In this document: positions 17,699 to 28,500 of the stretch, piece after piece | How positions within the stretch are numbered: the stretch's first letter is position 1 | Layout: every line of letters starts with the position of its first letter | NCBI RefSeq assembly: GCF_015159595.1 | Contig: NZ_CP063304.1 | Location: forward strand, 124,001-188,000 | Length of the DNA: 64,000 bases | Direction of reading: 5' to 3' | Source of the DNA: Blautia liquoris | Lineage (GTDB): Bacteria > Bacillota > Clostridia > Lachnospirales > Lachnospiraceae | Position numbers and translations under genes: made by a program | The notes under the pieces: generated by a model | The model's database searches: none | What the model was told of the DNA's origin: nothing | The model's input: the letters and a program-made list of their open reading frames with translations, nothing else

Positions 17699-18469
17699 AT
17701 GGAAAGTAAACAGGATACAGTTTCTTATAAAAGTTTTGCACAGGTCTATGACCTGTTTATGAATGATATTCCATACAGGGAATGGTCCGCGTATGTTCTG
17801 GGTCTTCTGAGGGAATATGGAATCAATGACGGTCTTGTTCTGGAGCTGGGCTGTGGAACCGGCAGTATGACAGAACTTTTGGCGGCGGGTGGTTATGACA
17901 TGATTGGTGTAGATAATTCCGAAGATATGCTGGAGATCGCCATGGATAAGCGTGTGTCTTCCGGGCATGATATTTTGTATCTGCTGCAGGATATGCGTGA
18001 ATTCGAACTGTATGGTACGGTTCGGGCGGTCGTAAGCATCTGTGATTCGATGAATTATATACGAAAGGAGAGGGATTTGCTTGAGGTGTTTGGACTGGTG
18101 AACAATTATCTGGATCCAAAAGGATACTTTATCTTTGATCTGAACACCATCTTTAAGTATGAGCAGATCGGTGACTCTACAATCGCGGAGAACCGAGATG
18201 AGGCCAGTTTCATATGGGATAATTACTATGACAAAGATTCCTGTGTCAATGAATACGATCTGGCTCTTTTTATTCCCGAGGGGGATCGGGGACTGTACCG
18301 CAAATACGAAGAGGTGCATATCCAAAAGGCGTATTCTCTGGATACCGTAAAAGAGTTGATTTTGGAGGCGGGGATGAAGTTTGTAACTGCATATGATGCA
18401 TTTACCCATGATCCGGTAAAAGCGGACAGCGAGCGCATCTACGTGATTGCGCAGGAGAATGGAAAATAA
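17699..18469 (+). CDS. Class I SAM-dependent methyltransferase
   Basis: A 256-residue soluble protein with the Rossmann SAM-binding motif I VLELGCGTGSMTELL, the acidic motif II end IGVDNSEDML and a motif IV-like SICDSMNYI. The substrate is unknown; proteins of this size and profile are usually annotated only to the superfamily. GGAGG precedes the ATG. It lies 21 bases before hslO and is probably co-transcribed with hslO and nadE. Confidence 0.88.
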   Translation: MESKQDTVSYKSFAQVYDLFMNDIPYREWSAYVLGLLREYGINDGLVLELGCGTGSMTELLAAGGYDMIGVDNSEDMLEIAMDKRVSSGHDILYLLQDMREFELYGTVRAVVSICDSMNYIRKERDLLEVFGLVNNYLDPKGYFIFDLNTIFKYEQIGDSTIAENRDEASFIWDNYYDKDSCVNEYDLALFIPEGDRGLYRKYEEVHIQKAYSLDTVKELILEAGMKFVTAYDAFTHDPVKADSERIYVIAQENGK

Positions 18470-18490
18470 CCATAAAGGAGACGGATATAG

Positions 18491-19366
18491 ATGGATTATA
18501 TTGTACGAGCAACGGCAGCGGACGGGCAGATTCGTGCATTTGCCGCGACAACGAGAGATATGGTGGAGACGGCAAGAGCGGATCACAACACCAGTCCTGT
18601 GGCGACAGCGGCACTGGGAAGACTTCTGACTGCGGGAGCCATGATGGGAATTATGATGAAAGGTGATCAAGATATCCTGACTTTGCAGATTCGCGGAGAC
18701 GGGCCGATTCAGGGGATTACAGTTACGGCAGATTCGAAGGGAAGAGCGAAAGGGTATGTGATAAACCCAAGTGTCATCCTGCCGGCAAACAGTATCGGAA
18801 AACTGGATGTCGGAGGAGCTGTTGGACACGGATATTTTCGGGTCATCAAAGATATGGGATTGAAAGAACCGTATACGGGACAGGTAGAACTGCAGACCGG
18901 AGAGATCGGTGACGATCTGACTTATTATTTCGCGGCAAGCGAGCAGACTCCTTCTTCTGTGGGACTGGGTGTTTTGATGGAAAAAAATAATACCGTAAAG
19001 CAGGCAGGGGGATTTATCGTTCAGCTGATGCCGGATACAGACGAAGCTGTGATCGAAAAACTGGAACAGAATCTTTCCGGAATAAAATCCGTCACTTCGA
19101 TGCTGGAACAAGGTGACACACCAAAGATGATTCTGGAAACCGTGCTGCATGGGATGGATATGGAGATTAATGAAACTCTGCCGACAAGCTTTTATTGTAA
19201 CTGTGACAGAGATCGTGTGTCGAAAGCACTGGTCAGTGTCGGAAAAGAAGAGCTTGAAGATATGATAAGTGAAGGAAAGGATGTTGAACTGAAGTGCCAG
19301 TTCTGTAACAGCAGTTATGTTTTTAATGTTGAGGAACTAAAAGGATTACTAAAGAAGGCAAGATAA
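18491..19366 (+). CDS. hslO: Redox-regulated chaperone Hsp33
   Basis: A 291-residue holdase chaperone activated by oxidation. The N-terminal core begins MDYIVRATAADGQIRAFAATT. The C-terminal redox switch has the two Cys pairs CNC (FYCNCDRDR) and CQFC (KCQFCNSSYVF) that bind zinc when reduced. Length matches the family. It follows the methyltransferase by 21 bases. Its stop is at 19364-19366, with nadE starting about 20 bases later. Useful to an anaerobe meeting oxygen or hypochlorite. Confidence 0.96.
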   Translation: MDYIVRATAADGQIRAFAATTRDMVETARADHNTSPVATAALGRLLTAGAMMGIMMKGDQDILTLQIRGDGPIQGITVTADSKGRAKGYVINPSVILPANSIGKLDVGGAVGHGYFRVIKDMGLKEPYTGQVELQTGEIGDDLTYYFAASEQTPSSVGLGVLMEKNNTVKQAGGFIVQLMPDTDEAVIEKLEQNLSGIKSVTSMLEQGDTPKMILETVLHGMDMEINETLPTSFYCNCDRDRVSKALVSVGKEELEDMISEGKDVELKCQFCNSSYVFNVEELKGLLKKAR

Positions 19367-19386
19367 TGTTCGACGAAGGAGATCAC

Positions 19387-21297
19387 ATGAATCAGGGATT
19401 TGTAAAAATGGCGGCTGCAACACCGGATGTATTGGTTGCAGACTGCGTGGAAAATGCAGTGAAAATTGTGGATAACATACAGGAAATGGCGTCCGCCGGT
19501 GCAAAACTTATGGTATTTCCAGAACTTTGCCTGACTGGTTATACCTGCAGTGATTTATTTTGGCAGGAACGGATGATTGACGAGGCACGGACGCAGCTTG
19601 GTATAATCGCAGACCAGACGCGGGAAGTGGATGCGATCATTTTTTTAGGTCTTCCATGGGAAGAATGCGGAAAACTTTATAATGTGGCGGCGGTCATCAG
19701 CAGAGGCGAGGTGATCGGAATCGTTCCGAAGAAATATCTGCCCAATTATAATGAATTCTATGAGAGACGGCATTTCGAAGGGGGCAATGAAATAGTTCGG
19801 ATGACTACTTTTGGCAAAAAAGAGGTTCCATTTGGCATGAATCTCTTATTTCAATGTGATGAGATGCCCCGTCTTACTGCAGCAGCAGAGATCTGTGAAG
19901 ATCTCTGGTCACCAAACCCTCCAAGTACTGCACATGCCATGGCCGGAGCAACCATAGTGGCAAATCTGTCTGCCAGCGATGAGACCATTGGCAAGGACAG
20001 CTACAGGAAAAGTCTGGTGAACGCCACGTCTGCCCGTCTTGTCTGCGCCTATCTTTATGCCGCCGCAGGGGAGGGAGAATCGACCACGGATCTGGTGTTT
20101 GGCGGTCAAAATCTGATCAGTGAAAACGGCAGATTACTCTCTGAGGCTCCAAGATTCGAAAACGGGATCATTTACGCGGATATTGACGTGGATTATCTTG
20201 CCGGCGAGAGGAGACGGATGACCACATATCCTGCATGGAAGCGGGATGGTTATCAGGTGGTTAAGTTCCATCTTGAGATGGGGGAGACGAAGCTTGCCAG
20301 AAGGTTTGCCCCCTGGCCTTTTGTTCCGGAAGATCAGGCACTTCGAGATGAAAGATGCGATGAAATATTGAATATTCAGGCAATGGGACTGAAAAAGAGA
20401 CTGGCACATACAAAGAGCAGATGTGCCGTAATTGGCATCTCCGGAGGGCTGGATTCCACACTGGCACTTTTGGTTACAACCCGTGCCTTTGACATGCTGG
20501 GAATCGATCGCTCGAATATCCTCTGTGTTACTATGCCCTGCTTTGGTACGACGGACCGAACCTATCGCAATGCCTGTGAGTTGACGCACATCATAGGTGC
20601 AGCGCTCATGGAAATTGATATCAGGAAATCGGTACTTCAGCATTTTGAAGATATTGGGCAGAACTTCGAAAACCATAATGTGACCTTTGAAAATGCACAG
20701 GCCAGGGAGAGGACACAGGTCCTCATGGATCTGGCAAATCAGAGAAACGGACTGGTGGTGGGAACCGGAGATTTGTCGGAGCTCGCACTTGGATGGGCTA
20801 CTTACAACGGCGATCATATGTCTATGTATGCGGTCAATGCTTCTGTGCCGAAAACCCTTGTGAGACATCTGGTGAATTATTATGCGGTTACTTGCCAAGA
20901 TGAGAAACTGGAATCTATCCTGATGGACGTGCTGGACACACCGGTAAGCCCTGAGCTGCTCCCGCCAAAAGACGGTGTCATAGCCCAAAAGACAGAGGAT
21001 CTGGTCGGGCCATATGAACTTCATGACTTTTTCTTATACTATATGCTCCGCATGGGATATGAGCCTGCAAAGATCCTCCGGATTGCAAAACTCGCATTTT
21101 CAGATAAATACGATGAAAAGACGATACGAAAATGGCTGGAAACTTTTTACCGCCGTTTTTTTGCACAGCAGTTTAAACGATCCTGCCTTCCGGACGGACC
21201 GAAGGTCGGTTCTGTCGCGGTATCGCCGAGAGGAGATCTTCGCATGCCAAGCGATGCGTGCGTCCGGATCTGGTTAGATCAACTGGAGAACCTGTAA
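19387..21297 (+). CDS. nadE: Glutamine-dependent NAD+ synthetase
   Basis: Makes NAD+ from deamido-NAD+, using glutamine as nitrogen donor. 636 residues: an N-terminal nitrilase-type glutaminase domain (about 1-280; Glu in FPELCLTGY, Lys in VPKKYLPNY, Cys in AEICEDLW) and a C-terminal ATP-pyrophosphatase synthetase domain (SGGLDSTLAL). This is the long, two-domain form. The ATG at 19387 has AAGGAG 5-6 bases upstream; the ATG at 19366 overlapping hslO lacks a site. Confidence 0.96.
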   Translation: MNQGFVKMAAATPDVLVADCVENAVKIVDNIQEMASAGAKLMVFPELCLTGYTCSDLFWQERMIDEARTQLGIIADQTREVDAIIFLGLPWEECGKLYNVAAVISRGEVIGIVPKKYLPNYNEFYERRHFEGGNEIVRMTTFGKKEVPFGMNLLFQCDEMPRLTAAAEICEDLWSPNPPSTAHAMAGATIVANLSASDETIGKDSYRKSLVNATSARLVCAYLYAAAGEGESTTDLVFGGQNLISENGRLLSEAPRFENGIIYADIDVDYLAGERRRMTTYPAWKRDGYQVVKFHLEMGETKLARRFAPWPFVPEDQALRDERCDEILNIQAMGLKKRLAHTKSRCAVIGISGGLDSTLALLVTTRAFDMLGIDRSNILCVTMPCFGTTDRTYRNACELTHIIGAALMEIDIRKSVLQHFEDIGQNFENHNVTFENAQARERTQVLMDLANQRNGLVVGTGDLSELALGWATYNGDHMSMYAVNASVPKTLVRHLVNYYAVTCQDEKLESILMDVLDTPVSPELLPPKDGVIAQKTEDLVGPYELHDFFLYYMLRMGYEPAKILRIAKLAFSDKYDEKTIRKWLETFYRRFFAQQFKRSCLPDGPKVGSVAVSPRGDLRMPSDACVRIWLDQLENL

Positions 21298-21314
21298 CAG
21301 CACGAAACGTATAA

Positions 21315-21327
21315 CCTTTTGACCCTG
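21315..21327 (-). repeat. Core fragment of the leader repeat family (reverse orientation)
   Basis: On the minus strand CAGGGTCAAAAGG is identical to the core of the repeats at 25415 and 52366. It lies just after nadE and reads towards it. The flanking palindrome and hairpins are not preserved, so it may be a relic. Confidence 0.5.
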
Positions 21328-21392
21328 AAGATATTTATGAAACTACGGTTTCATAATGTGTGCAGGAGATGCATACACTTAGTTAGCCGCTA

Positions 21393-21419
21393 ATTCAGAC
21401 GTGCCTGGCATGTCTGAAT
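21393..21419. terminator. Hairpin between nadE and the P-type ATPase gene
   Basis: Thirteen-base arms (one G-T pair) starting ATTCAGACGTGCC, with almost no loop, 29 bases before the ATPase start. The following CCAGTTTT is a weak T-tract, so this could be the nadE terminator or a leader structure. A second small hairpin (TATGAAAC/GTTTCATA) lies at 21336-21355. Confidence 0.45.
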
Positions 21420-21447
21420 CCAGTTTTGTGATGAAAGGGAGAGGTAT

Positions 21448-24156
21448 ATGTATGAACAGATGTCTCCTACAGAAGTGGAAAAGAAATTAGATACGAATCT
21501 GCAGCAGGGGCTTTCGAATGCGGAAGCAGCACGCAGAAGCAAAGAGAACGGGTATAATGTACTGGCAGAACCAAAGAAGAAGTCGGTGTTTACTATGTTT
21601 GCGGAACAGTTGAATGATCCTTTGATCTTTATTCTTCTGATCGCGGCCGGGATTTCTATGGCGATGCGGGAGATGAGTGATGCGGGGATTATATTTGCCG
21701 TCATCATCATGAACGGTGTGGTCGGAGTTGTACAGGAGGGAAAAGCCCAGAAAGCCTTGGAGGCTTTGAAGAAGATGACCAGCCCAACTGCGATTGTAAA
21801 AAGAGAAGGCGTTTACAAAGAGACTGAGGCGGCTGATCTTGTATGCGGGGATGTTGTCTCTCTCGAAACCGGCTGTCAGATACCGGCCGATATTCGGCTG
21901 ATTTCCTGTTATAGTATTAAAACGGATGAGTCAGCACTGACCGGGGAATCTCTTCCGGTTCAGAAAACATCAGAATCGATTTTGGGAGAGAAACTCTCAC
22001 TTGGAGATATGAAGAATATAGCCTTCATGTCCACAAATGTTGTTTACGGTCGGGGTGAAGGCGTGGTCACGGCTGCGGGGATGCACACGGAGATCGGAAA
22101 GATTGCCGGCATGCTGCATGGCGGTCACGAAGAGCCGACACCTTTACAGCGCAGACTGGGTGAAATCGGAAAGATTTTGAGTGCCTGTGCGGTGATTTTA
22201 TGTGCTGCGCTTTTTGTTATCGCGGTGATTCAGCACAGGAATGTTCCAGAAATGCTGATCACGGCTATTTCTCTTGCGGTTGCCGCGGTTCCGGAAGGGC
22301 TTCCGGCGATCGTGACAATCGTGTTGGCACTGAGTGTTTCCAGAATGGTGAAAGTCAATACAATTGTCCGCAGACTTCCTGCTGTAGAGACTTTGGGTTC
22401 TGTGAATGTTGTCTGCTCGGATAAGACGGGAACACTGACTCAGAATAAGATGAAAGTGGTTTCGTGTTATACGGATCAGAAGAGCCTGGACTTGGAACAG
22501 CTGGATCCTTCGAAGAACCGGGAATTCCTGGAGGGTTTCGTGCTATGTAACGATGCTATCATCTCCGGCGGAGTATCTATGGGTGATCCCACGGAAATTG
22601 CACTGATGGATATGGGAGCACATTTTGGCATCAGCAAGATAAAGTTGGAAGATGAATACAAAAGAGTCGATGAGCTTCCCTTTGATTCCAAGCGTAAGAT
22701 GATGACAACAGTTCATCAAAATGGGGGGAATAGAGTTTCTTACACGAAAGGGTCCAGTGACGTTCTCATAAACCGCTGTACAAGAGTTTTAAAAAAGGGC
22801 GAGATTGTAGCGATTACAGAAGAAGACAGAATACAGGTCGCACAGGCAACCCGTGATATGAGCAGTCAGGCACTGCGCGTGCTTGGACTTGCAATGAGGC
22901 CGCAGGCCGCTTCGCCAGAGGAGAACAATCTGGTGTTCATCGGACTTGCCGGGATGATCGATCCGCCGAGGGAAGAGGCAAAAGAAGCCATATCCGTATT
23001 CCGGCATGCCGGCGTAAAGACAGTTATGATCACCGGAGATCATGTGGAAACTGCATTTGCCATAGCAAAACAGCTGGGAATTGCAAGGTCGATGCACGAG
23101 TGTATCACCGGAGATGAGATCGAAAAAATGTCGGATGAAGACTTGAAAGAAAGATGCGAGAGCTTAAGCGTCTTTGCCAGGGTTTCGCCTACGCACAAGG
23201 TGCGGATTGTAAAAGCATTCCGTGCCAGGGGAAATATAGCCGCCATGACAGGAGACGGTGTAAATGATGCGCCATCTTTGAAATCCGCCGATATTGGAAT
23301 TGCCATGGGAAAGTGTGGCACAGACGTAGCGAAGAATGCAGCTGATATCATTCTCACAGATGATAATTTTGCCACGATTGAAAAGGCAATCGAAGAGGGA
23401 AGGGGAATCTATGAGAATATCAAAAAATCCGTGCTGTTTCTTCTGTCATCCAACTTTGGTGAAATTATCACCATGTTTCTGGCCGTAACCGCAGGCCTCA
23501 GTTCTCCCCTGAAAGCCAGCCATATTCTTTGGGTGAATCTGATTACAGACTCACTTCCGGCACTGGCACTTGGTGTGGATGAAAATGACGGAAAGATGCT
23601 TATGGAAAAGCCGCCGCGCAGCGCTGCAGAGAGTCTGTTTGCCGGCGGAGGCTTATTTTGCACATTGTTCTATGGATGCCTGATTGCAGCGATCAGCCTG
23701 ATCGCATTTTTCAGTGTACCCTATGCATTTTTAAACGGTCAAGGGGCGGCGTTCACATTGAGCAATATCAAAGCAGCCCTTTCTTATGAGGAGATTCTGA
23801 TGCGTGCTCAGACTTATGCCTTTACGGTTCTCGGAATATCAGAACTGTTTCATGCAATTGGAATGAGAAACGTGGAAAAATCATTTTTTACGAACCATCC
23901 ATTTTCGAATAAACTGATGATAGTAGCCTTCACGGTTGGGATTGCCCTTCAGATGCTGGTGACTGAGATTCCATATTTCAATCTTGCCTTTGAAACTGTG
24001 CATCTGTCATTTGGCGAATGGGTGGGTCTGACCTTTTTGTCTTCTATGCCGTTAATTGCCCATGAGATGTTGCTTTTTAATCCTGTATCCTGGTTAAAAA
24101 AACTTCATAAAAGCAAGGACAATAAGGAGAATGCCACTGAGCCAGGAAAGATCTGA
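21448..24156 (+). CDS. Cation-transporting P-type ATPase, calcium (PacL/SERCA) type
   Basis: A 902-residue membrane pump that exports a divalent cation, most likely Ca2+, at the cost of ATP. Order: N-terminal cation ATPase domain ([15 protein letters not shown]), actuator motif TGES, PEGLP in the fourth helix ([14 protein letters not shown]), phosphorylation motif [10 protein letters not shown], hinge [21 protein letters not shown], and a C-terminal block of helices with [15 protein letters not shown]. The P-E-G-L motif fits P2A/P2B Ca2+ pumps, not heavy-metal pumps (no CPC). Its last 63 bases overlap ytaF on the other strand. Confidence 0.93.
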   Translation: MYEQMSPTEVEKKLDTNLQQGLSNAEAARRSKENGYNVLAEPKKKSVFTMFAEQLNDPLIFILLIAAGISMAMREMSDAGIIFAVIIMNGVVGVVQEGKAQKALEALKKMTSPTAIVKREGVYKETEAADLVCGDVVSLETGCQIPADIRLISCYSIKTDESALTGESLPVQKTSESILGEKLSLGDMKNIAFMSTNVVYGRGEGVVTAAGMHTEIGKIAGMLHGGHEEPTPLQRRLGEIGKILSACAVILCAALFVIAVIQHRNVPEMLITAISLAVAAVPEGLPAIVTIVLALSVSRMVKVNTIVRRLPAVETLGSVNVVCSDKTGTLTQNKMKVVSCYTDQKSLDLEQLDPSKNREFLEGFVLCNDAIISGGVSMGDPTEIALMDMGAHFGISKIKLEDEYKRVDELPFDSKRKMMTTVHQNGGNRVSYTKGSSDVLINRCTRVLKKGEIVAITEEDRIQVAQATRDMSSQALRVLGLAMRPQAASPEENNLVFIGLAGMIDPPREEAKEAISVFRHAGVKTVMITGDHVETAFAIAKQLGIARSMHECITGDEIEKMSDEDLKERCESLSVFARVSPTHKVRIVKAFRARGNIAAMTGDGVNDAPSLKSADIGIAMGKCGTDVAKNAADIILTDDNFATIEKAIEEGRGIYENIKKSVLFLLSSNFGEIITMFLAVTAGLSSPLKASHILWVNLITDSLPALALGVDENDGKMLMEKPPRSAAESLFAGGGLFCTLFYGCLIAAISLIAFFSVPYAFLNGQGAAFTLSNIKAALSYEEILMRAQTYAFTVLGISELFHAIGMRNVEKSFFTNHPFSNKLMIVAFTVGIALQMLVTEIPYFNLAFETVHLSFGEWVGLTFLSSMPLIAHEMLLFNPVSWLKKLHKSKDNKENATEPGKI

Positions 24157-24735
24157 TTTCAGTTTATCAGCGATGAGATTACCCGAGAGGCAGCCAAAAA
24201 AGATTGCACATGCACCCACCGCGAGTGACAGTATTACCGTACAACTGATGTTAAGAGGAAGTACCCCGGCTCCGAAACCGACGGCGGCACTGTCCAGTGA
24301 AAGTGCGACTCCCAGAGATATAGCCTCTCTGGGGGAAAGGGTGTGACTCTGATCCATGTCGGCTTTGTCGGGGTCAGCATAGACCGTCAGTATAAAGCGA
24401 AAGTGCATGAATGAAAAGTGTATATATGGTGCCGTGGGCTGGTTTTTTCTGATCAGAGTTTTCAGATAGCTGTCGAAAAGTTTTAGAATTCCCAATCCGA
24501 ATAAAATTGCAAAACAAAAAATCCTGATCAGCTGCTGTGGCAGGTAAGGACTGATTACCCTGCCTAAGGACAGGAAAATCAGCAGGATCCCACCGGAAAT
24601 GAAATCCATCAGAGCAGCTGACAGGAAAGGAATTTTTATTTTATTTGTGCCGTAGGCAAAGCATGCTACAAAGGTATCTATGGAAAGTGCTGTCACAAGC
24701 ACCAGTGATTCGAGAATAAGAGATAGAGATATCAC
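24094..24735 (-). CDS. ytaF: Sporulation membrane protein YtaF (MntP-related)
   Basis: A 213-residue protein with six predicted helices, related to the MntP manganese efflux family (N-terminal ALSIDTFVACFAYG; second half SLGVALSLDSAAVGFGAG). The central loop YADPDKADMDQS is typical of YtaF and not of MntP. In Bacillus ytaF is a sporulation gene; its transport role is not established. The 3' end overlaps the convergent P-type ATPase gene by 63 bases, so the last 20 residues of both are encoded by the same DNA. Confidence 0.85.
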   Translation of the reverse strand: MISLSLILESLVLVTALSIDTFVACFAYGTNKIKIPFLSAALMDFISGGILLIFLSLGRVISPYLPQQLIRIFCFAILFGLGILKLFDSYLKTLIRKNQPTAPYIHFSFMHFRFILTVYADPDKADMDQSHTLSPREAISLGVALSLDSAAVGFGAGVLPLNISCTVILSLAVGACAIFFGCLSGNLIADKLKSDLSWLSGILLIVLAFMKFF

Positions 24736-24785
24736 ATTTACTTACCCCACGATAAACTTTTTACTTATAATATGATAAAAAAAAT

Positions 24786-24826
24786 AAAAAGTTACGCATT
24801 TCATGCAGGCATAAAATGCGTAACTT
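24786..24826. terminator. Strong bidirectional hairpin
   Basis: Arms AAAAAGTTACGCATTT and its complement (24786-24801 / 24811-24826) flank a loop that reads CATGCAGGCAT. A-run on one side and T-run on the other. It lies between two minus-strand genes, overlapping the upstream gene's end region, and would terminate the FMN-bind-like gene before ytaF. Confidence 0.85.
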
Positions 24827-24828
24827 TT

Positions 24829-25284
24829 TTATTTGCTTACTTCGGCTTTTGAAAGTGCTGATTTTACAGCATCCAAAAGAAGCATGGAAGTATATTTATT
24901 GTCATCAGAATATTTTATGTTCTCTGTAGACTGTGTTGCATAAATCTGGCTTGCTATGTCTTCTAAGGTGGGTTCCATCAGAGGATACATGGCAGTAGTA
25001 ACGTCACTTAGGTTTATCAGTTCAACAGAATTGATATGATCTTTATCTACAGTCACCTGTACGTCGAATGAGTTGCCATTTAATTCGATGGAAGACGTAT
25101 AGACACCTGGTGTATACTGGTTGACCGAGGTGGAAACTGTAGCTTCCGAATTCGGTTCCCTGGAATTCTTACCATGAAACATCACGACAAGCAGTATGAC
25201 AGCTACCACAGCCAGAATCAGAAAGATAGCTGTATAGATAACTTCTTTCATATGTAGTACAACAATTTTAGTTTTTGAACTCAT
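24829..25284 (-). CDS. Membrane-anchored FMN-bind-like protein
   Basis: A 151-residue protein with one N-terminal helix (TAIFLILAVVAVILLVVMF), a Ser/Thr/Asn linker and a C-terminal domain resembling FMN-binding domains (TPGVYTSSIELNGNSFDVQVTVDKDHINSVEL, then SAL-type helix). The covalent flavin-attachment Thr motif of RnfG/NqrC is not seen, so it may not carry flavin. An extracytoplasmic location is likely. The ATG at 25284 has AAGGAG 10 bases upstream. The longer open frame adds 42 residues without hydrophobic or conserved sequence. Function unknown. Confidence 0.65.
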   Translation of the reverse strand: MSSKTKIVVLHMKEVIYTAIFLILAVVAVILLVVMFHGKNSREPNSEATVSTSVNQYTPGVYTSSIELNGNSFDVQVTVDKDHINSVELINLSDVTTAMYPLMEPTLEDIASQIYATQSTENIKYSDDNKYTSMLLLDAVKSALSKAEVSK

Positions 25285-25414
25285 AGACGGTACACTCCTT
25301 TTGCATTCTCTATAAATGATATGATCTGACTTATGAAAATATGCAGATATTAACGGTAATCTATGGCAAATTTCCAACAAAGCTTCCCGTGCTCTTTTAC
25401 AGGGTTTCAACTTA

Positions 25415-25530
25415 TGGTATCATATGATGATACCAGGGTCAAAAGGTCCTGCGTTTCATGCTCGCATGAAAAAGCATGACCTTGGGACCCGAACAAACAT
25501 GAGAAAGCAACCCGATTAGAGTGCATTTCG
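25415..25530 (+). repeat. Structured leader repeat, copy A (before addB)
   Basis: Begins with palindrome TGGTATCAT-ATG-ATGATACCA (25415-25435), then GGGTCAAAAGGTCCTGCGT. A nested hairpin follows: GGGTC/GGACCC outside, AAGGTC/GACCTT, and TTTCATGC-TC-GCATGAAA at the tip. A tail GCAACCCGATTAG (25507-25519) is shared with copy B. A 30-base stretch (from TGATGATACC to CTGCGT) is identical to copy B, which cannot be chance. The addB start is 32 bases downstream. Confidence 0.75.
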
Positions 25531-25561
25531 GATTTTTGCAAACATAAAAAGGAGGCGGCTT

Positions 25562-28500
25562 ATGTCGTTACAATTACTGCTTGGAAGTTCTGGTGTGGGG
25601 AAATCTCATTATGGCTTTCAATACATTATAGATGAATCAATCAGACATCCTGACAGAAAATACCTCGTTGTTGTACCGGAGCAGTTTACGATGCAGACGC
25701 AGAAGGAACTGGTTTCCCTTCACCCAAACAAAGGGATTTTGAATATAGATATCCTGAGTTTTCCCCGACTGGCTTACCGAATATTGCAGGAAGTAGGAGG
25801 AGCACCTCATCCGGTGCTTGAGGAGACAGGAAAGACACTGGTAATCCAGCGTATCGTACAGGAGCAGCAGAAGAACCTGAAATTTCTCGGATCAAACTTA
25901 AAGCGTACTGGTGCTATTGCCGAGATGAAGTCATTGGTTTCAGAACTCATGCAGTATCAGGTGGATGCTGCCTGTTTGGAAGAATGGGCCGGGGAAGCAA
26001 AGGATAAGCCGCTGTTGGCCGCCAAGCTTTCTGATACAGGTGTGATTTACAAAGGCTTCATGGGTTTTATGGAGGGAAGATATATCGCGGGAGAAGAAGT
26101 ACTGGATGTCCTGTGCCGTAGAATCGGCGAATCGAAATTGATACGGCATAGCACGGTTTTTTTAGATGGTTTTACCGGTTTTACGCCGGTACAAAATCAG
26201 GTAGTGCAGGAGATGCTGCATCTTTGTGATAAGGTGATTGTGGCTGCAGCCATAGATGAAAGGGAAGATCCATTTCACTATGACGGTCCGCACAGATTAT
26301 TCTCCATGACGAAAAAGATGATTCAGAAACTGACCGACATGTGCCGTGAGGGGCACATTGAGATAGAAGAGCCGGTATATCTAAGACATAACAAATATTC
26401 GAGATTTTCACATGCGCCGGCTCTTGCGGCTCTTGAGAAAAATATATTCCGCTATCAATTTAGTCCCTATGAGAAAAAACAAGATGAGATCTGCATCCGG
26501 GTAATGGATGATCCGAAAGCAGAACTTTTAGATGTGGCGCGCACGATACATAAAATTGTACGAGAAGGGGATTACCGATACAAAGATTTCGCTATTGTGA
26601 CCGGTGACTTAAAGACATATGGCAATTTTGCAAAGCAGGTGTTTGAAAAGTTCGATATTCCCTGTTTTGTGGACGAGAAACATTCTGTACTTATGAATCC
26701 ATTTGTAGAGTTTTTGCGTTCCGCAGTAGATCTTGTGGTTTCGAATTTTAGTTATGAGAGTGTCTTCCGATATCTGCGTTGTGGGATGAGCCATCTTGCG
26801 ACATCCGAAATTGATGAGATGGAGAACTACTGCCTTGCGCTTGGAATCCGTGGTCTGAAGAAATATGAAGAGACGTGGGTTCGTGTTTATAAAGGGATGG
26901 ACAAAGAGAAGCTTTTAGCTGTCAATGAATCCAGAATTCGTTTTATAGAAGAAGTAGGGGAGTTTGCACATGGGTTTAAGAAGAGAAATCTGAATGTTGA
27001 AGAGAGGACAAGAGTGCTATATGGTCTGATCTGTTCCTGCGAAATTCAACAACAGTTAAAGGAATATGAGGATGTATTCCATCAGAGTCAGGATATGGAA
27101 ATGGAGCGGGAATATGGGCAGATCTATGGTGTTTTGATGGATCTTCTGGATAAATTGGTGGAGGTTTTGGGAGATGAGAAAGTGAGTCTTGCCCATTATC
27201 AGGAGATTTTGGAGGCAGGATTTCTTGAAACGTCTGTAGGTCTAATTCCGCCCTCCACGGATCAAGTATTGTTAGGGGATATCGAGAGGACGAGACTAAA
27301 AGATGTGAAAATACTGTTTTTCGTGGGAATTAATGATGGGATCATTCCAAAGCCAGTCTCAAAAAGCGGAATTCTCTCAGAACCTGACAGGGAGTATCTT
27401 GCCGATCAAGATGTTTGGCTGGCACCAACCGGGCGCGAAGAAATGTATATGCAGAGATTTTATCTGTATTTAAACCTTACGAAACCCTCTGAAAAACTTT
27501 TTTTATCCTACAGTAGATCTAACAGCAAGGGAGAAGCACTGCTCCCTGCATACCTGATAGGTATGATTTCGAAGTTATATCTGGATATCGAGGTGGAGGA
27601 AGTCAGATCAAACGGATGCGGCCTGTGGGAGATGGAGACAGCAGATGATGCGGTAAAATCTCTGGTAGAAGGGCTGAGATCGTTTCGGGAGGGAGAAGAA
27701 AATTCTGTATGGAAGGAACTCTTTTCCTGGTATTGCAGGGATGAAAAAAGAAAAAACCAGATCGATCATCTTGTGGAGGCGGCATTTTATGAAAATCCTG
27801 AGGAAGTGGTGAGTAAGGCTGTTGCAAAGGCACTCTACGGGAATATTCTGGTGAACTCGGCGACAAGGCTGGAACAGTTTGCGGCATGTGCATTTTCACA
27901 TTTTTTGAAATACGGACTGGAACTTACGGAGCGTGAAACCTACGAGTTCAATGCTGCAGATATGGGGAGTATCATGCATGAGGCACTGGAAGAATTCTCG
28001 AAAAAACTGGATGAAAAAGGGCTTCACTGGAAGGACCTGACGGATGAGTTCAGAGAAAGTCTGATTGATGAAAGTGTGGAAAAACTTGCCGACAGTTATG
28101 GGAACACGATTCTTCACAGCACGAATCGAAACAGCTATATGATCATACGGGTGAGGAGAATGCTTAAGAGAACCGTGTGGGCCTTGCAGCAGCAGATAGA
28201 GCAGGGGATGTTCGAGCCGGGCGGATTCGAGGTATCATTTGCCATGGAGGACCAGCTTGAGGCAATCAACTTTGACATCTCACCGGATGAAAAGGTGAAG
28301 CTTCGCGGAAGGATAGACCGTATGGACCTCTGTGAAACGGATGATAAAGTATATGTGAAAATCATTGATTATAAATCGGGAAATACTTCATTAAGTCTGG
28401 TAGAGTTGTACTATGGGCTTCAGATACAGCTGGTTGTTTATATGAATGCGGCACTGGAGCTGGAACAAAAGAAATACCCGGATAAAGAGGTGGAGCCGGC

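Noticed and set aside
17693-19150. A 485-residue open frame on the minus strand
   Set aside because: It is antisense to the methyltransferase and hslO, both of which have clear family motifs; its translation is rich in His, Arg and Ser without domains, as shadows of GC-moderate genes often are.
20134-21024. A 296-residue open frame on the minus strand
   Set aside because: It lies inside nadE, whose motifs are clear in the other strand; no ribosome site and no family.
21298-21447. A riboswitch (yybP-ykoY or NiCo type) before the P-type ATPase
   Set aside because: The hairpins present do not show the conserved loops of either class; only a possible terminator remains.
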